Source: Aquipseudomonas guryensis (GTDB lineage: Bacteria; Pseudomonadota; Gammaproteobacteria; Pseudomonadales; Pseudomonadaceae). Taken from it: a stretch of DNA of 64,000 nt. Both the position numbers and the translations under genes were made by a program. This document shows positions 48,396 to 59,547 of the stretch, piece after piece. The notes beneath the pieces are model-generated. The model was not told the origin of the DNA. It saw only the letters and a list, made by a program, of their open reading frames with translations, and did not search any database. How positions within the stretch are numbered: position 1 is the first letter of the stretch; each line of letters opens with the position of its first letter. Location: assembly GCF_014164785.1 (NCBI RefSeq), contig NZ_JACJFN010000004.1, forward strand, positions 62,001-126,000, read 5' to 3'.

Positions 48396-49805
48396 TCAAA
48401 ATGAGGCCAGAATTCGTCCGAGGAGTTCCATTGCCTGCTCGCTCTGCGCATCCCAGGGATGGCCGTGGTTGAGCCGCGCGCAGTTGCGAAAACGCCGGGT
48501 GGCGGAAAAGATCGGCCCCGGTGCCAGGCTGATGCCCTGGGCCAGGGCGAGCTGGAACAGCTGCAGCGAATCGACCGATTCGGGAAATTCGAACCAGAGG
48601 AAGTAGCCGCCGCTGGGTCGCGTTACCCGCGTACCGGCCGGGAAGTGCCGGGCAGCAGAGGCGAGCATCGCCCCTTGCTGGGTTTCCAGGGCATGGCGCA
48701 GCTTGCGCAGGTGGCGGTCGTAGCCGCCGTGTTGCAGGTAGTCGGCAATCGCCGCCTGGGCCGGCACCGAAGGCGAGATGGTGGTCATCAGCTTGAGCCG
48801 GCTGATCTGCTCGGCATAACGGCCGCCGGCCACCCAGCCGACCCGGTAGCCCGGCGCCAGGCTCTTGGAGAACGAGCCGCAGTGCATCACCAGGCCGTCC
48901 GTGTCGAAACTCTTCACCGGCTTGGGCGGCTGCGCGCCGTAGTACAGCTCGGCGTACACGTCGTCCTCGATCAGCGGCAGCTGATGCTGCTGCAACAGTG
49001 CATACAGCGCCTGCTTCTTGCCATCACTCATGCTCGCGCCCAGCGGGTTCTGCAGGCTGCTCATGAACCAGCAGGCCTTGATCGGCAGATCAGTCAAGCG
49101 CTCGGCCAGCACCTCCAGGTCGATGCCTTCGCGCGGGTTGACCGGGATCTCCACGGCCTTGAGCTTGAGCCGTTCCAGCACCTGCAGGGTGGCGTAGAAG
49201 GCCGGCGCCTCGATAGCCACCAGATCGCCGGGGCTGGTTACCGTCTGCAGGCACAGGTTGAGCGCTTCCAGGGCGCCGTTAGTGATCACCAGTTCGTCGA
49301 GTGGCAGGCGCACGCCGGCGACCATGTAGCGCAAGGCGATCTGTCGGCGCAGGTCGGGGTTGCCGCTGGTCATGTCGGAGATCACCGCATGCGCTGGCAT
49401 GTCGCGCAGGGCGTGGGCCATGGAGCGCGCCAGGCGTTGCAGGGGGAACAGCTGCGGGCTGGGGAAGGCCGAGCCGAAGGGCACGGTGTGCGGGTCTTTC
49501 AGCGAGCCGAGCACGGAGAACACCAGCTCGCTGACATCGACCTCGGTGGTCTGCGCCGCCTGCGCGCTGGTCTCCGGCTCGGCCAGGGAATGCCGCGCCA
49601 GTTCACGGACGAAATAGCCGGAGCGCGCTCGCGCCTGGATCAGCCCGCGGTCTTCCAGCAGGTAATAAGCCTGGAACACGGTGGACGGGCTGACCCCATA
49701 GGTGCGGCTGGCGTGGCGCACAGAGGGCACCTTCTCGCCAGGCGCGAGCATCCCGGAACGGATCAGCTCGGCTATCTGGTCGGCGAATTTCTCGTAGCGC
49801 TTCAT
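48396..49805 (-). CDS. MocR-family regulator (GntR-aminotransferase fusion)
   Basis: A 469-residue MocR protein: N-terminal GntR winged helix (1-75, PSVRHASRTYGVSPSTVFQAY) linked to a fold-type I aminotransferase domain with the PLP lysine in SFSKSLAPGYRVGW and the Asp/Tyr segment EDDVYAELYYG. Such proteins bind PLP and control pyridoxine, GABA or transporter genes. I chose ATG 49805 because it gives the standard GntR opening; the longer frame adds 22 unmatched residues. The likely target could be the adjacent lysE gene, but nothing in the sequence proves it. Confidence 0.9.
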   Translation of the reverse strand: MKRYEKFADQIAELIRSGMLAPGEKVPSVRHASRTYGVSPSTVFQAYYLLEDRGLIQARARSGYFVRELARHSLAEPETSAQAAQTTEVDVSELVFSVLGSLKDPHTVPFGSAFPSPQLFPLQRLARSMAHALRDMPAHAVISDMTSGNPDLRRQIALRYMVAGVRLPLDELVITNGALEALNLCLQTVTSPGDLVAIEAPAFYATLQVLERLKLKAVEIPVNPREGIDLEVLAERLTDLPIKACWFMSSLQNPLGASMSDGKKQALYALLQQHQLPLIEDDVYAELYYGAQPPKPVKSFDTDGLVMHCGSFSKSLAPGYRVGWVAGGRYAEQISRLKLMTTISPSVPAQAAIADYLQHGGYDRHLRKLRHALETQQGAMLASAARHFPAGTRVTRPSGGYFLWFEFPESVDSLQLFQLALAQGISLAPGPIFSATRRFRNCARLNHGHPWDAQSEQAMELLGRILASF

Positions 49806-49867
49806 CGTGTCCGTGACTGCGGCCAGTGGTGGGCCACAGTCTACGGCGAGTTGCCGGCGCATGCTCG

Positions 49868-51283
49868 TCAACGCCTGGCCGGGGCGATAAACATGCTCTG
49901 GGTCTGCGCGCTTTCACGGGCGTCGGCCAGGTTGCTGACCTCGAAGCGGATCGGCAGGGTCGTCGCACTAGCCTGCTCGGCGAGCTGCACCAGAGTCACC
50001 GGTACGTCGAGGATTTCCCCCGGGGCCAGTAGCAATTGCCGGGGGGCATCCAGGCGCAGGCCGGGGCTGTCGACCAGGGCCAGGCGGTAGCGCTGGGCCT
50101 GCTGAGTCTTGTTGATCACCTTGAGGCGGTAGGTGTTCTCGATCTGTCCGGCGGCGTTCTCGCGGTACATGCTGCGGTCCTTGGCGGCGTCGATGGACAC
50201 CAGCGAGCGTGCTTCCAGGGCCCAGGCGAAGGCGCCGATCATCAGTGCCAGGGCCACGCCGTAGCCAAGCAGACGCGGGCGCAGCCAGTGGGTCTGGCCG
50301 CCCTGCAATTCACGCTCGGAACGGTAGCCGACCAGGCCCTTGGCATAGCCCATCTTGTCCATGATCGAGTCACAAGCGTCGATACAGGCGGCGCAGCCGA
50401 TGCAGTCGATCTGCAGGCCATCGCGGATGTCGATGCCGGTCGGACAGACCTGCACGCACATCTGGCAGTCGATGCAGTCACCCAGGCCCTCGGCCTTATA
50501 GTCGCTGTCTTTGCGGCGCGGGCCACGGCCTTCACCGCGGCTCGCGTCATAGGCCACCAGCAGGGTGTCCTGGTCGAACATGGCGCTCTGGAAGCGCGAG
50601 TAGGGGCACATGTGCACGCAAACCTTCTCACGCAGCCAGCCGGCGTTGAGGTAGGTGGCGGCGCTGAAGAACAGCACCCAGAACAGCGTGGCGCCATCCA
50701 GTTGCAGGCTGAACAACTCTGCGCTCAGCTCACGTATCGGCGTGAAGTAGCCGATGAAAGTCAGCGCGGTGAGCAGGCTCACGGCCAGCCAGATGGCGTG
50801 CTTGGCCGTGCGCCGAGCCAGCTTGCCCAGCGACCAGGGCGCGGCATCCAGCTTGACCCGCTGGTGGCGTTCGCCCTCGGTGACTTTCTCCGCCCACATG
50901 AACACCCAGGTCCACACGCTCTGCGGGCAGGTGTAACCGCACCAGATGCGCCCAGCCACCACCGTGGCGGTGAACAGGCCGAAGGCGGCAATGATCAGCA
51001 GCGCCGAGAGCAGGATGAAATCCTGCGGCCAGAAGGTCGCGCCGAAGATGTAGTAGCGGTGCTCGGCCAGGTTCCACAGCACGGCCTGGCGCCCGTCCCA
51101 GTCGAGCCAGGCGGTGCCGAAGAAGATCAGGAACAACAGGCCGGCGCCGTACAGGCGCAGGTTACGGAAACGTCCGCTAAAACTGCGGGTATGGATCGGC
51201 CCGCCGGCCTGGGATGGCGTCAGCCGCACAGGCTGGGTGACGTCGATGGTTTCAACGATCCGCGCGGGGATGCGTTCGCTCAT
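49868..51283 (-). CDS. ccoG: Cytochrome c oxidase accessory protein CcoG (RdxA/FixG)
   Basis: A 471-residue inner-membrane ferredoxin-like protein. It has about five transmembrane helices, the motif CPQSVWTWVFMW, two 4Fe-4S sets (CIDCQMCVQVCPTG and CIGCAACIDACD) and a C-terminal Ig-like FixG domain. CcoG reduces Cu(II) for CuB site assembly of cbb3 oxidase. ATG 51283 opens the standard N-terminus; the frame extends nine residues upstream. The ccoNOQP and ccoHIS genes are not in the window, so it is separated from its usual partners. Confidence 0.94.
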   Translation of the reverse strand: MSERIPARIVETIDVTQPVRLTPSQAGGPIHTRSFSGRFRNLRLYGAGLLFLIFFGTAWLDWDGRQAVLWNLAEHRYYIFGATFWPQDFILLSALLIIAAFGLFTATVVAGRIWCGYTCPQSVWTWVFMWAEKVTEGERHQRVKLDAAPWSLGKLARRTAKHAIWLAVSLLTALTFIGYFTPIRELSAELFSLQLDGATLFWVLFFSAATYLNAGWLREKVCVHMCPYSRFQSAMFDQDTLLVAYDASRGEGRGPRRKDSDYKAEGLGDCIDCQMCVQVCPTGIDIRDGLQIDCIGCAACIDACDSIMDKMGYAKGLVGYRSERELQGGQTHWLRPRLLGYGVALALMIGAFAWALEARSLVSIDAAKDRSMYRENAAGQIENTYRLKVINKTQQAQRYRLALVDSPGLRLDAPRQLLLAPGEILDVPVTLVQLAEQASATTLPIRFEVSNLADARESAQTQSMFIAPARR

Positions 51284-51448
51284 GACAGGTGCCTCATCAA
51301 GCTTTTCCAAGATGAGGCAATGGTCGGCGCGTCAGCGCTTACATAACAGATTCAGGTTGGACGATAAAAAGCGGATCAGATGGGCGTCACTATCGGCTCT
51401 GTCCCCGATAGCTTTCTGACTCGCAGTGCCTCCTTCATCCGGCGTTGA

Positions 51449-52333
51449 TCAGTCCAGCGAGAGTGCCTGGGAGAGGTGCCCATAGACGGTCGACACGCGG
51501 CGCAGGTGCCGGGACTCCGGATGAGTCAGCAGCCACAGCTCCGTCTGACACTCGTCGAGCACCTCCGTCAACTGCACCAGGTTCGGCTGCGACTTCGCCA
51601 GGAAAAGGGGAACGATCCCTACGCCTAGGCCCAGGCCGATCAACTCCATCACCGTCAGGATGCTGTTGACCCGGTAAGTGGGCGCGACCTTGGGGAAATG
51701 TTTTTTGCGCCAGAGGACCGACGGGTGTTCGGGCAGCGCGTCGTCCGGCGCTACCCAGGGCACCTGGCCTGCCTCGACATCGGTGTAGCCCGTGAGGTCA
51801 CCCTGCTTCGCGGCGAACAGCGCCACCCGGATGGGACCTAGATGTTTGCCTACCAGGTGCTGCGGTGGCCGCTTGGTGGCGCGCACGGCAATGTCTGCAT
51901 CGCGGCGTGTCAGGCTGGCCAGCTCATTGCCGGTGTGCAATTCAAAGCCCAGCAGCGGGTGCCGTGTCCGAAGCTCGTTGAGCGCTGGCGCGACCAAGCC
52001 ATGCAGGATGGTATCGGTCGTAGTGATACGCACAGTGCCGGACACCTCTTCGGCCCGCAGCTGCGCGGCTGAGCGCGCCGCTTCGAGCGCGGCCTCCAGC
52101 CGTTCAGCATGCTCGGCCAGTGACTGCGCCAGCTCCGAGGCTTGGTACCCCGCCCGTGACCGGGTGAACAGCAACTGCCCGAGACCCCGCTCGATACGCT
52201 GCAGCGAGCGGAACACCGTGGAAGCATCCACCGCCAGCCGCTCGCCTGCCTCGGCCAGGGTGCCAGAGCGCACCAGGGCCAGCACCGTCTCCAGGTCGGC
52301 CGCACTCAGCTTGTATTGCGTTGATGCAATCAT
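51449..52333 (-). CDS. LysR-family transcriptional regulator
   Basis: A 294-residue LysR regulator with an N-terminal HTH (TVLALVRSGTLAEAGERLAVDASTVFRSLQRIERGLGQLLF pattern) and a substrate domain (GLGVGIVPLFLA). It is divergent from the DoxX-GST genes, with only 78 bases between them, and the intergenic region has GGTTTG (52334-52339) and CAAACC (52369-52374) as inverted arms. It probably controls this pair, as LysR regulators usually do with divergent neighbours. Confidence 0.88.
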   Translation of the reverse strand: MIASTQYKLSAADLETVLALVRSGTLAEAGERLAVDASTVFRSLQRIERGLGQLLFTRSRAGYQASELAQSLAEHAERLEAALEAARSAAQLRAEEVSGTVRITTTDTILHGLVAPALNELRTRHPLLGFELHTGNELASLTRRDADIAVRATKRPPQHLVGKHLGPIRVALFAAKQGDLTGYTDVEAGQVPWVAPDDALPEHPSVLWRKKHFPKVAPTYRVNSILTVMELIGLGLGVGIVPLFLAKSQPNLVQLTEVLDECQTELWLLTHPESRHLRRVSTVYGHLSQALSLD

Positions 52334-52411
52334 GGTTTGTAGATGCGCCTATTTTTATTTCAAATATGCAAACCTACATTGCCACTCTCGTCCACTCAAT
52401 GGAGAAGTGCA

Positions 52412-52834
52412 ATGAACTCGACTCATGACACAGGCAGCTTGCCCTATGGCATTACCCTCCTGCGCATCAGTCTCGGTGTGATGTGGATGGCCCATGCGCT
52501 GGTGAAGCTGTTTGTCTTCACGCTGCCGGGCACCTCTGCGTTCTTCACCAGCGTGGGGTTCCCGGGCTTCCTGGCCTACCCGGTATGCGCCGCCGAGCTG
52601 CTGGGCGGACTGGCGCTGGTGGTCGGCATCTATGCCCGGCAAGTGGCGCTGGCCCTGGCTCCTGTGATGGCAGCCGCCGCCTGGGTGCATCTGCCCAACG
52701 GCTGGCTACACACCAGTGCCGGCGGGGGCTGGGAGTATCCAGTATTCCTCACCCTGGCCTCCATTGCCCTGTGGCTGCTCGGTGACGGCGCGCTGGCCGT
52801 CCGGCGCAGCAAGCGCTTCGTTCCCGCTGCTTAA
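52412..52834 (+). CDS. DoxX family membrane protein
   Basis: A 140-residue inner-membrane protein with four hydrophobic helices. The start LRISLGVMWMAHALVKLFVFTLPG and the central FLAYPVCAAELLGGLALVVGIY match the DoxX/YphA family. Members are tied to thiosulfate or quinone metabolism or to detoxification. ATG 52412 gives the usual N-terminus; the frame extends 23 codons with no support. AGGAGAT bridges to the next gene ten bases on. Confidence 0.85.
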   Translation: MNSTHDTGSLPYGITLLRISLGVMWMAHALVKLFVFTLPGTSAFFTSVGFPGFLAYPVCAAELLGGLALVVGIYARQVALALAPVMAAAAWVHLPNGWLHTSAGGGWEYPVFLTLASIALWLLGDGALAVRRSKRFVPAA

Positions 52835-52844
52835 GGAGATATCC

Positions 52845-53522
52845 GTGACTGCCAACCTCATTCTGGTCAGCCACCCGCTGTGCCCCTATGTGCAGCGTGC
52901 TGCGATCGTGCTCTTGGAAAAGGGCGTGGCTTTCGAGCGCGTCGATATTGACCTGGCCCATAAGCCGGAATGGTTTCTCAGGGTTTCACCTCTGGGCAAA
53001 ACCCCTGTGCTGCTCGTCAACGGCCAGCCGATCTTCGAATCGGCGGTGATCTGCGAGTACCTGGAGGAAACCGCCTCTCCACGGCTGCACCCGCACGACC
53101 CCCTGGCGCGCGCCAGGCATCGCGGCTGGATGGAGTTCGGCTCGCAAGTGCTGAACGCCATCAGTGGCTTCTACAACGCGGCCGACGAGGCGGCGCTCTC
53201 GGCCAAGGCTTCGGATATCCGTGCCAAGTTCGCGCAGATCGAGGGCGAACTGGGCGCTGGGCCGTACTTTGCCGGGGAGCGCTTCACGCTGGTGGATGCC
53301 GTCTTCGGACCGATCTTTCGCTACTTCAACATTTTCGAGCAGTTCGAGGACTTCGGGTTCTTCGCGCACACGCCGCGCGTCTGCGCCTGGCGCAAGGCGC
53401 TGGCCGCACGGGCCTCGGTGGCGGGCGCTGCCAGCCCGGGTTACCCGGCAGCGCTGCATGCGTTTCTGCTGGCCCGCCAGAGCGCGCTGTCGCACCGCCT
53501 GCGTCTCTGCGCAGCCCCATGA
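52845..53522 (+). CDS. Glutathione S-transferase family protein
   Basis: A 225-residue GST: the N-terminal thioredoxin fold has SHPLCPYVQRAAIVLLEKG with Cys-Pro at the active site (a glutaredoxin-like Cys rather than Ser/Tyr) and ESAVICEYLEE for glutathione binding. The C-terminal helical domain includes FTLVDAVFGPIF. Cys-type GSTs (omega/beta) act in deglutathionylation or dehalogenation. GTG 52845 has a consensus AAGGAGAT. It forms an operon with doxX under the divergent LysR gene. Confidence 0.9.
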   Translation: MTANLILVSHPLCPYVQRAAIVLLEKGVAFERVDIDLAHKPEWFLRVSPLGKTPVLLVNGQPIFESAVICEYLEETASPRLHPHDPLARARHRGWMEFGSQVLNAISGFYNAADEAALSAKASDIRAKFAQIEGELGAGPYFAGERFTLVDAVFGPIFRYFNIFEQFEDFGFFAHTPRVCAWRKALAARASVAGAASPGYPAALHAFLLARQSALSHRLRLCAAP

Positions 53523-53682
53523 CGAGTGCCACATCAATCAACGCGTCCCAACCGATCACTTCGCCCCTTGCACTATCTGCTCCGTATTTTCGCCGCCAAT
53601 CTGAGTCTGTTCTGTTTGCGTCCCGCCACGCCATAGTCGCCCCACTTGAACCCGTAGGGCGGGTGGTGGATGAGGTGGCGGG

Positions 53683-55346
<1,664 letters not shown>

Positions 55347-55350
<4 letters not shown>

Positions 55351-55856
55351 ACAACCTGATCAGGCTGGTGGATGGCGCGGCGCGGCTGGTTGATGAGGAT
55401 CCCTGGCAACTGGTGCGACAGGACGAGGATGTGCCAGGCAACGCTCGTTTGATTCTGCCCCTGGCGCAGTGGCGCGAACGGCAGAGCGACGCGGTGTTGA
55501 CTGGGCGCCAACCCAGTCGCGATGGCTTGTGGCTGGCCCCGGACGATGAGGTGGAAAGCCTGGCCATCTGCCTGCCGGCGCTGCCGCTGATTGCCGTGGA
55601 TTTCCCCACCTTCCGCGACGGTCGCGGCTACAGCCAGGCCTACCTGCTGCGTACACGCTTGGGCTGGTGTGGCGAGTTGCGTGCGGTGGGTGATGTGCTG
55701 CGCGACCAGCTCAGCCATATGCGTCAGTGCGGTTTCGACAGCTTTGCCGTGCGTGGCGACAAGTCGGCAGAGGACGCGCTCAAGGGCCTGGCCGGCATGA
55801 GCGTGCAGTACGGCCGCTCGGTGATTGAGCCGCGGCCGCTGTTTCGCCGGCGCTGA
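55347..55856 (+). CDS. DUF934 protein (CysI partner)
   Basis: A 169-residue oxidoreductase-associated protein of the DUF934 family, always found next to cysI in pseudomonads. It has RDGRGYSQAYLLRTRLGWCGELRAVGDVLRDQL, the family signature. It probably assembles or delivers electrons to the sulfite reductase, though the mechanism is not established. Its start overlaps the cysI stop. Confidence 0.9.
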
Positions 55857-56122
55857 AGCACCTCGGGGCAATCGGCGAGTGCTACCTGGCAGTTTCCTGA
55901 ACCGCATTGGCAAGAAAACGTTACGCGTAGCCGGCCGTTGCGGTGGTCTATTCCGCTGATCTCGGGGGTGTAAGGAAAACCTGCCGATCAGTCGAGTGCA
56001 GGGGCTGTCGCAGTGTCGCAGGCCGGCTTGTTCGTCCCCGTGCTGCGGGTTGTTATGAGGCTATCCACAGCGCGCTGCCGTCAGGGCAGGGCGCATGCCT
56101 ACAACAACAACGAGGAGGCCGG

Positions 56123-57196
56123 ATGAACGCCGTGGCCATGATCGAGCAGCACAACCCCATTGGTACCGACGGTTTCGAATTCGTCGAATACACCGCCCCG
56201 ACGCCGGAAGGCATCGAGCAGCTGCGCCAGCTGTTCACCGCCATGGGCTTCACCGAAACCGCCAAGCACCGTTCCAAGCAGGTCTGGCTGTTCCAGCAGA
56301 ACGACATCAATTTCGTCCTCAACGGCAGCCCCACCGGGCATGTCCGCGAGTTCGGCCTCAAGCACGGGCCCAGCGCTTGCGCGATGGCTTTCCGGGTGAA
56401 GAACGCGGCCCAGGCCGCGGCCTATGTCGAGGCCCAGGGCGCCAAACTGGTCGGCAGCCATGCCAACTTCGGCGAGCTGAATATCCCTTGCGTCGAGGGC
56501 ATCGGCGGCTCCCTGCTGTACCTGGTCGACCGTTATGGCGACAAGACCATCTACGACGTCGACTTCGAGTACATCGAAGGCCGCACGCCGAACGACAACG
56601 CAGTCGGCCTGCAGACCCTCGATCACCTGACCCACAACGTCAAACGCGGGCAGATGGACGTCTGGTCCGGCTTCTACGAGCGTATCGCCAACTTCCGCGA
56701 GATCCGCTACTTCGACATCGAAGGCAAGCTCACCGGCCTGCTGTCGCGCGCCATGACCGCGCCGTGCGGCAAGATCCGCATTCCGATCAACGAGTCGGCC
56801 GACGACAAGTCACAGATCGAGGAATTCATCCGTGAGTACCACGGCGAAGGCATCCAGCACATCGCCCTCTCCACCGACGACATCTACGCCACCGTGCGTC
56901 AGCTGCGCGCCAACGGCGTGGAATTCCTCAGCACTCCGGACACCTACTACGCCAAGGTCGACACCCGCGTGGCCGGGCATGGCGAGCCGACTGATGTGCT
57001 GCGCGAGCTGAACATCCTGATCGATGGAGCGCCCGGTGACGACGGCATCCTGCTGCAGATCTTCACCCACACGGTGATCGGACCGATCTTCTTCGAGATC
57101 ATCCAGCGCAAGGGCAACCAGGGCTTCGGCGAAGGCAACTTCAAGGCGCTGTTCGAGTCCATCGAGGAAGACCAGCTGCGCCGTGGCGTGATCTGA
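56123..57196 (+). CDS. hpd: 4-Hydroxyphenylpyruvate dioxygenase
   Basis: A 357-residue non-heme iron enzyme of the vicinal oxygen chelate fold. The metal triad is in DHLTHNV, GIQHIALST and the late FFEIIQRKGNQGFGEGNF. It converts 4-hydroxyphenylpyruvate to homogentisate, the first step of tyrosine catabolism. ATG 56123 has GAGGAGG upstream; the longer open frame from 55943 lies in the promoter region. It heads the homogentisate operon. A 266-base gap separates it from DUF934 upstream, where no regulator gene or clear binding site is visible. Confidence 0.95.
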   Translation: MNAVAMIEQHNPIGTDGFEFVEYTAPTPEGIEQLRQLFTAMGFTETAKHRSKQVWLFQQNDINFVLNGSPTGHVREFGLKHGPSACAMAFRVKNAAQAAAYVEAQGAKLVGSHANFGELNIPCVEGIGGSLLYLVDRYGDKTIYDVDFEYIEGRTPNDNAVGLQTLDHLTHNVKRGQMDVWSGFYERIANFREIRYFDIEGKLTGLLSRAMTAPCGKIRIPINESADDKSQIEEFIREYHGEGIQHIALSTDDIYATVRQLRANGVEFLSTPDTYYAKVDTRVAGHGEPTDVLRELNILIDGAPGDDGILLQIFTHTVIGPIFFEIIQRKGNQGFGEGNFKALFESIEEDQLRRGVI

Positions 57197-57257
57197 GGAT
57201 GAGCGCCTTGTTCAGACCCTTGTGGTGCGCACCGCGCACCCTACCTGGAGCTTCGCG

Positions 57258-58397
57258 ATGAGCCGTAACTGGATCAGTTTTCCCCTGCGTGAAGGCGAGT
57301 GCTCACGCCAGGCGCACTGCGACTTCCCACAGGGCACCTACGAGCGCGAGATGGGCCGCGAGGGCTTCTTCGGCCCGGTGACTCACCTGCACCACAAGCA
57401 CCCGCCGACCGGCTGGGTCGACTGGGAGGGACCGCTGCGCCCGCACGCCTTCAACTTCAACCAGATCGCCAGCGAGCGCGACTGCCCGCTGCAGGCGCCG
57501 CTGACCCTGCACAACGCCGACGTCAAACTGCGCGTGTGGAAGACTCACGGCGCCATGCGCCACCTGGTGCGCAACAGCGACGGCGACGAGTTGCTGTTCG
57601 TGCATGACGGCGCCGGGCATTTCTACTGCGACTTCGGCCACCTGCAATACCGCGACGGCGATTACCTGGTGATCCCGCGCGGCACCGCCTGGCGCATCGA
57701 ACCGACGGCGCCGAGCCACTTCCTGCTGATCGAGAACACCGACGGCGCCTACCAGTTGCCGGACAAGGGCCTGCTCGGCGCCCAGGCGATCTTCGACCCG
57801 GCGGTGCTCGACCATCCGAAGCTGGACGCCGCCTTCAAGGCCCAGCAGGACGAAAACCCCTGGCAGATCCGCATCAAGCGGCGCGACCAGATCACTACCG
57901 TGACCTATCCATACAACCCGCTGGATGTCGTCGGCTGGCACGGCGACAACACCGTGGTGCGCCTCAACTGGCGCGATATCCGCCCGCTGATGAGCCACCG
58001 CTACCACCTGCCGCCGTCGGCGCATACCACCTTCGTCGCCAATGGCTTCGTCGTCTGCACCTTCACCCCGCGGCCGATCGAGTCCGATCCGGGCGCGCTG
58101 AAAGTGCCGTTCTTCCACAACAACGACGACTACGACGAGGTGCTGTTCTACCACCGCGGCAATTTCTTCAGCCGCGACAACATCGAGGCCGGGATGGTCA
58201 CCTTCCACCCCTGCGGCTTCCCCCACGGCCCGCATCCGAAGGCGCTGAAGAAGGCCCAGGAAGACCCGGCGACCTTCGCCGAGGAAGTGGCGGTGATGAT
58301 CGACACCCGCCGCGCCCTGGAAGTGGCCGAGGCCGCTGCCGGCGTGGACGTGCCCGAATACGTGAACTCCTGGCGTGCGCCGGGGAAACCAGGCTGA
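57258..58397 (+). CDS. hmgA: Homogentisate 1,2-dioxygenase, short type
   Basis: A 379-residue cupin-fold iron dioxygenase. The HGO active-site region is visible: HLHHKHPPTG, NNDDYDEVLFYHRGNF and TFHPCGFPHGPHP provide His and Glu ligands. It opens homogentisate to maleylacetoacetate. The protein is shorter than the ~430-residue HmgA of P. aeruginosa and P. putida and resembles the short form found in Vibrio/Shewanella-type cassettes. Start 57258 has GGAGC eight bases upstream; it lies 61 bases after hpd. Confidence 0.9.
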   Translation: MSRNWISFPLREGECSRQAHCDFPQGTYEREMGREGFFGPVTHLHHKHPPTGWVDWEGPLRPHAFNFNQIASERDCPLQAPLTLHNADVKLRVWKTHGAMRHLVRNSDGDELLFVHDGAGHFYCDFGHLQYRDGDYLVIPRGTAWRIEPTAPSHFLLIENTDGAYQLPDKGLLGAQAIFDPAVLDHPKLDAAFKAQQDENPWQIRIKRRDQITTVTYPYNPLDVVGWHGDNTVVRLNWRDIRPLMSHRYHLPPSAHTTFVANGFVVCTFTPRPIESDPGALKVPFFHNNDDYDEVLFYHRGNFFSRDNIEAGMVTFHPCGFPHGPHPKALKKAQEDPATFAEEVAVMIDTRRALEVAEAAAGVDVPEYVNSWRAPGKPG

Positions 58398-58409
58398 CGC
58401 AGAACAGCT

Positions 58410-58433
58410 CCCTCTCCCATTCATGGGAGAGGG
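58410..58433. repeat. Short palindrome (CCCTCTCCC type), copy 1
   Basis: CCCTCTCCCAT, two-base loop, ATGGGAGAGGG: a perfect 11-bp hairpin between hmgA and fahA. It is one of four similar palindromes in the region. Confidence 0.8.
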
Positions 58434-58473
58434 GAGAACAGCCAGCGTGTGAACAGACGAATAGGTAGAGAAA

Positions 58474-59457
58474 ATGAAACTCGCATCACTCAATCAAGGC
58501 CGCGACGGTGTACTCGTCGTCGTATCCCGCGACCTGACTCGCGCGGTCAAGGTGCCGCAGATCGCCGCCACCCTGCAGGCCGCCCTGGACGACTGGGCGA
58601 TCAAGCGCCCGCACCTGGAGGCGACCTACCAGCGCCTCAACGATGGCCTGGAACCGGATGCCTTCTATTTCGACCAGGCCGATTGCCACAGCCCGCTGCC
58701 GCGCGCCTTTCACTGGGCCGACGGCAGTGCCTACGTCAACCACGTCGAGCTGGTACGCAAGGCGCGTGGCGCCGAGATGCCGGAATCTTTCTGGCATGAC
58801 CCGCTGATGTACCAGGGCGGCGCCGACAGCTTCATCCCGCCGCACAGCCCGATCCTGATGGCCGACGAGGCCTGGGGTATCGACCTGGAAGCCGAGCTGG
58901 CGGTGATTACCGACGACGTGCCGATGGGCGCCACTGCGGCCGAGGCGGCGGAGCATATCCAGCTGCTGATGCTGGTCAACGACGTGTCGCTGCGCAACCT
59001 GATCCCTGGCGAGCTGGCCAAGGGTTTCGGCTTCTACCAGAGCAAGCCATCGTCGAGCTTCTCGCCGGTAGCGGTGACCCCGGACGAGCTGGGTGACGCC
59101 TGGAAAGACGGCAAGGTGCATCGCCCGCTGGTCTCGCACATCAACGGCGCGCTGTTCGGCCAGCCCGATGCCGGCGTGGACATGACCTTCAACTTCCCGA
59201 CCCTGGTCGCCCATGCCGCCAAGACCCGCCCGCTGGGCAGCGGCAGCATTATCGGCTCGGGCACTGTGTCGAACTACGACCGCAGCGCCGGCTCGTCCTG
59301 CCTGGCGGAGAAACGCATGCTGGAGATCGTCGAGAGCGGCGAAGCCAAGACGCCGTTCCTCAAGTTCGGCGACCGGGTGCGCATCGAGATGTTCGACGCC
59401 GCCGGCCACAGCATCTTCGGCGCCATCGACCAGGCGGTGGAGCGCTATGAGCGCTGA
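58474..59457 (+). CDS. fahA: Fumarylacetoacetate hydrolase
   Basis: A 327-residue FAH-family enzyme. Metal-binding acid residues lie in GIDLEAELAVITDDV, and VNDVSLRNLIPGELAKGFGFYQSKPSSSFSP and GSGTVSN follow the family active site. It hydrolyses fumarylacetoacetate to fumarate and acetoacetate. It is shorter than the ~430-residue eukaryotic-like FahA, matching the short hmgA. It is followed by a REP palindrome and maiA. Confidence 0.9.
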   Translation: MKLASLNQGRDGVLVVVSRDLTRAVKVPQIAATLQAALDDWAIKRPHLEATYQRLNDGLEPDAFYFDQADCHSPLPRAFHWADGSAYVNHVELVRKARGAEMPESFWHDPLMYQGGADSFIPPHSPILMADEAWGIDLEAELAVITDDVPMGATAAEAAEHIQLLMLVNDVSLRNLIPGELAKGFGFYQSKPSSSFSPVAVTPDELGDAWKDGKVHRPLVSHINGALFGQPDAGVDMTFNFPTLVAHAAKTRPLGSGSIIGSGTVSNYDRSAGSSCLAEKRMLEIVESGEAKTPFLKFGDRVRIEMFDAAGHSIFGAIDQAVERYER

Positions 59458-59470
59458 TGGATACCGCATG

Positions 59471-59535
59471 TGTAGGAGCCAGCTTGCTGGCGATCCGACG
59501 TTTGCAAACATATCGCCAGCAAGCTGGCTCCTACA
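59471..59535. repeat. REP-type palindrome between fahA and maiA
   Basis: Perfect 24-bp inverted arms (59471-59494 with 59512-59535; TGTAGGAGCCAGCTTGCTGG and its complement) separated by 17 bases. It is the classic Pseudomonas REP/BIME-like unit and lies inside the operon. Confidence 0.9.
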
Positions 59536-59547
59536 GGGAGGTTTGGC

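Noticed and set aside
52334..52411. Definite LysR operator at GGTTTG...CAAACC
   Set aside because: The arms are only six bases long and 29 bases apart, and no T-N11-A motif could be placed with confidence, so it is only mentioned with the gene.
55857..56122. A sigma-54 or PhhR site ahead of hpd
   Set aside because: I looked for TGGCAC-N5-TTGCA and TGTAAA-N6-TTTACA and found no good match.
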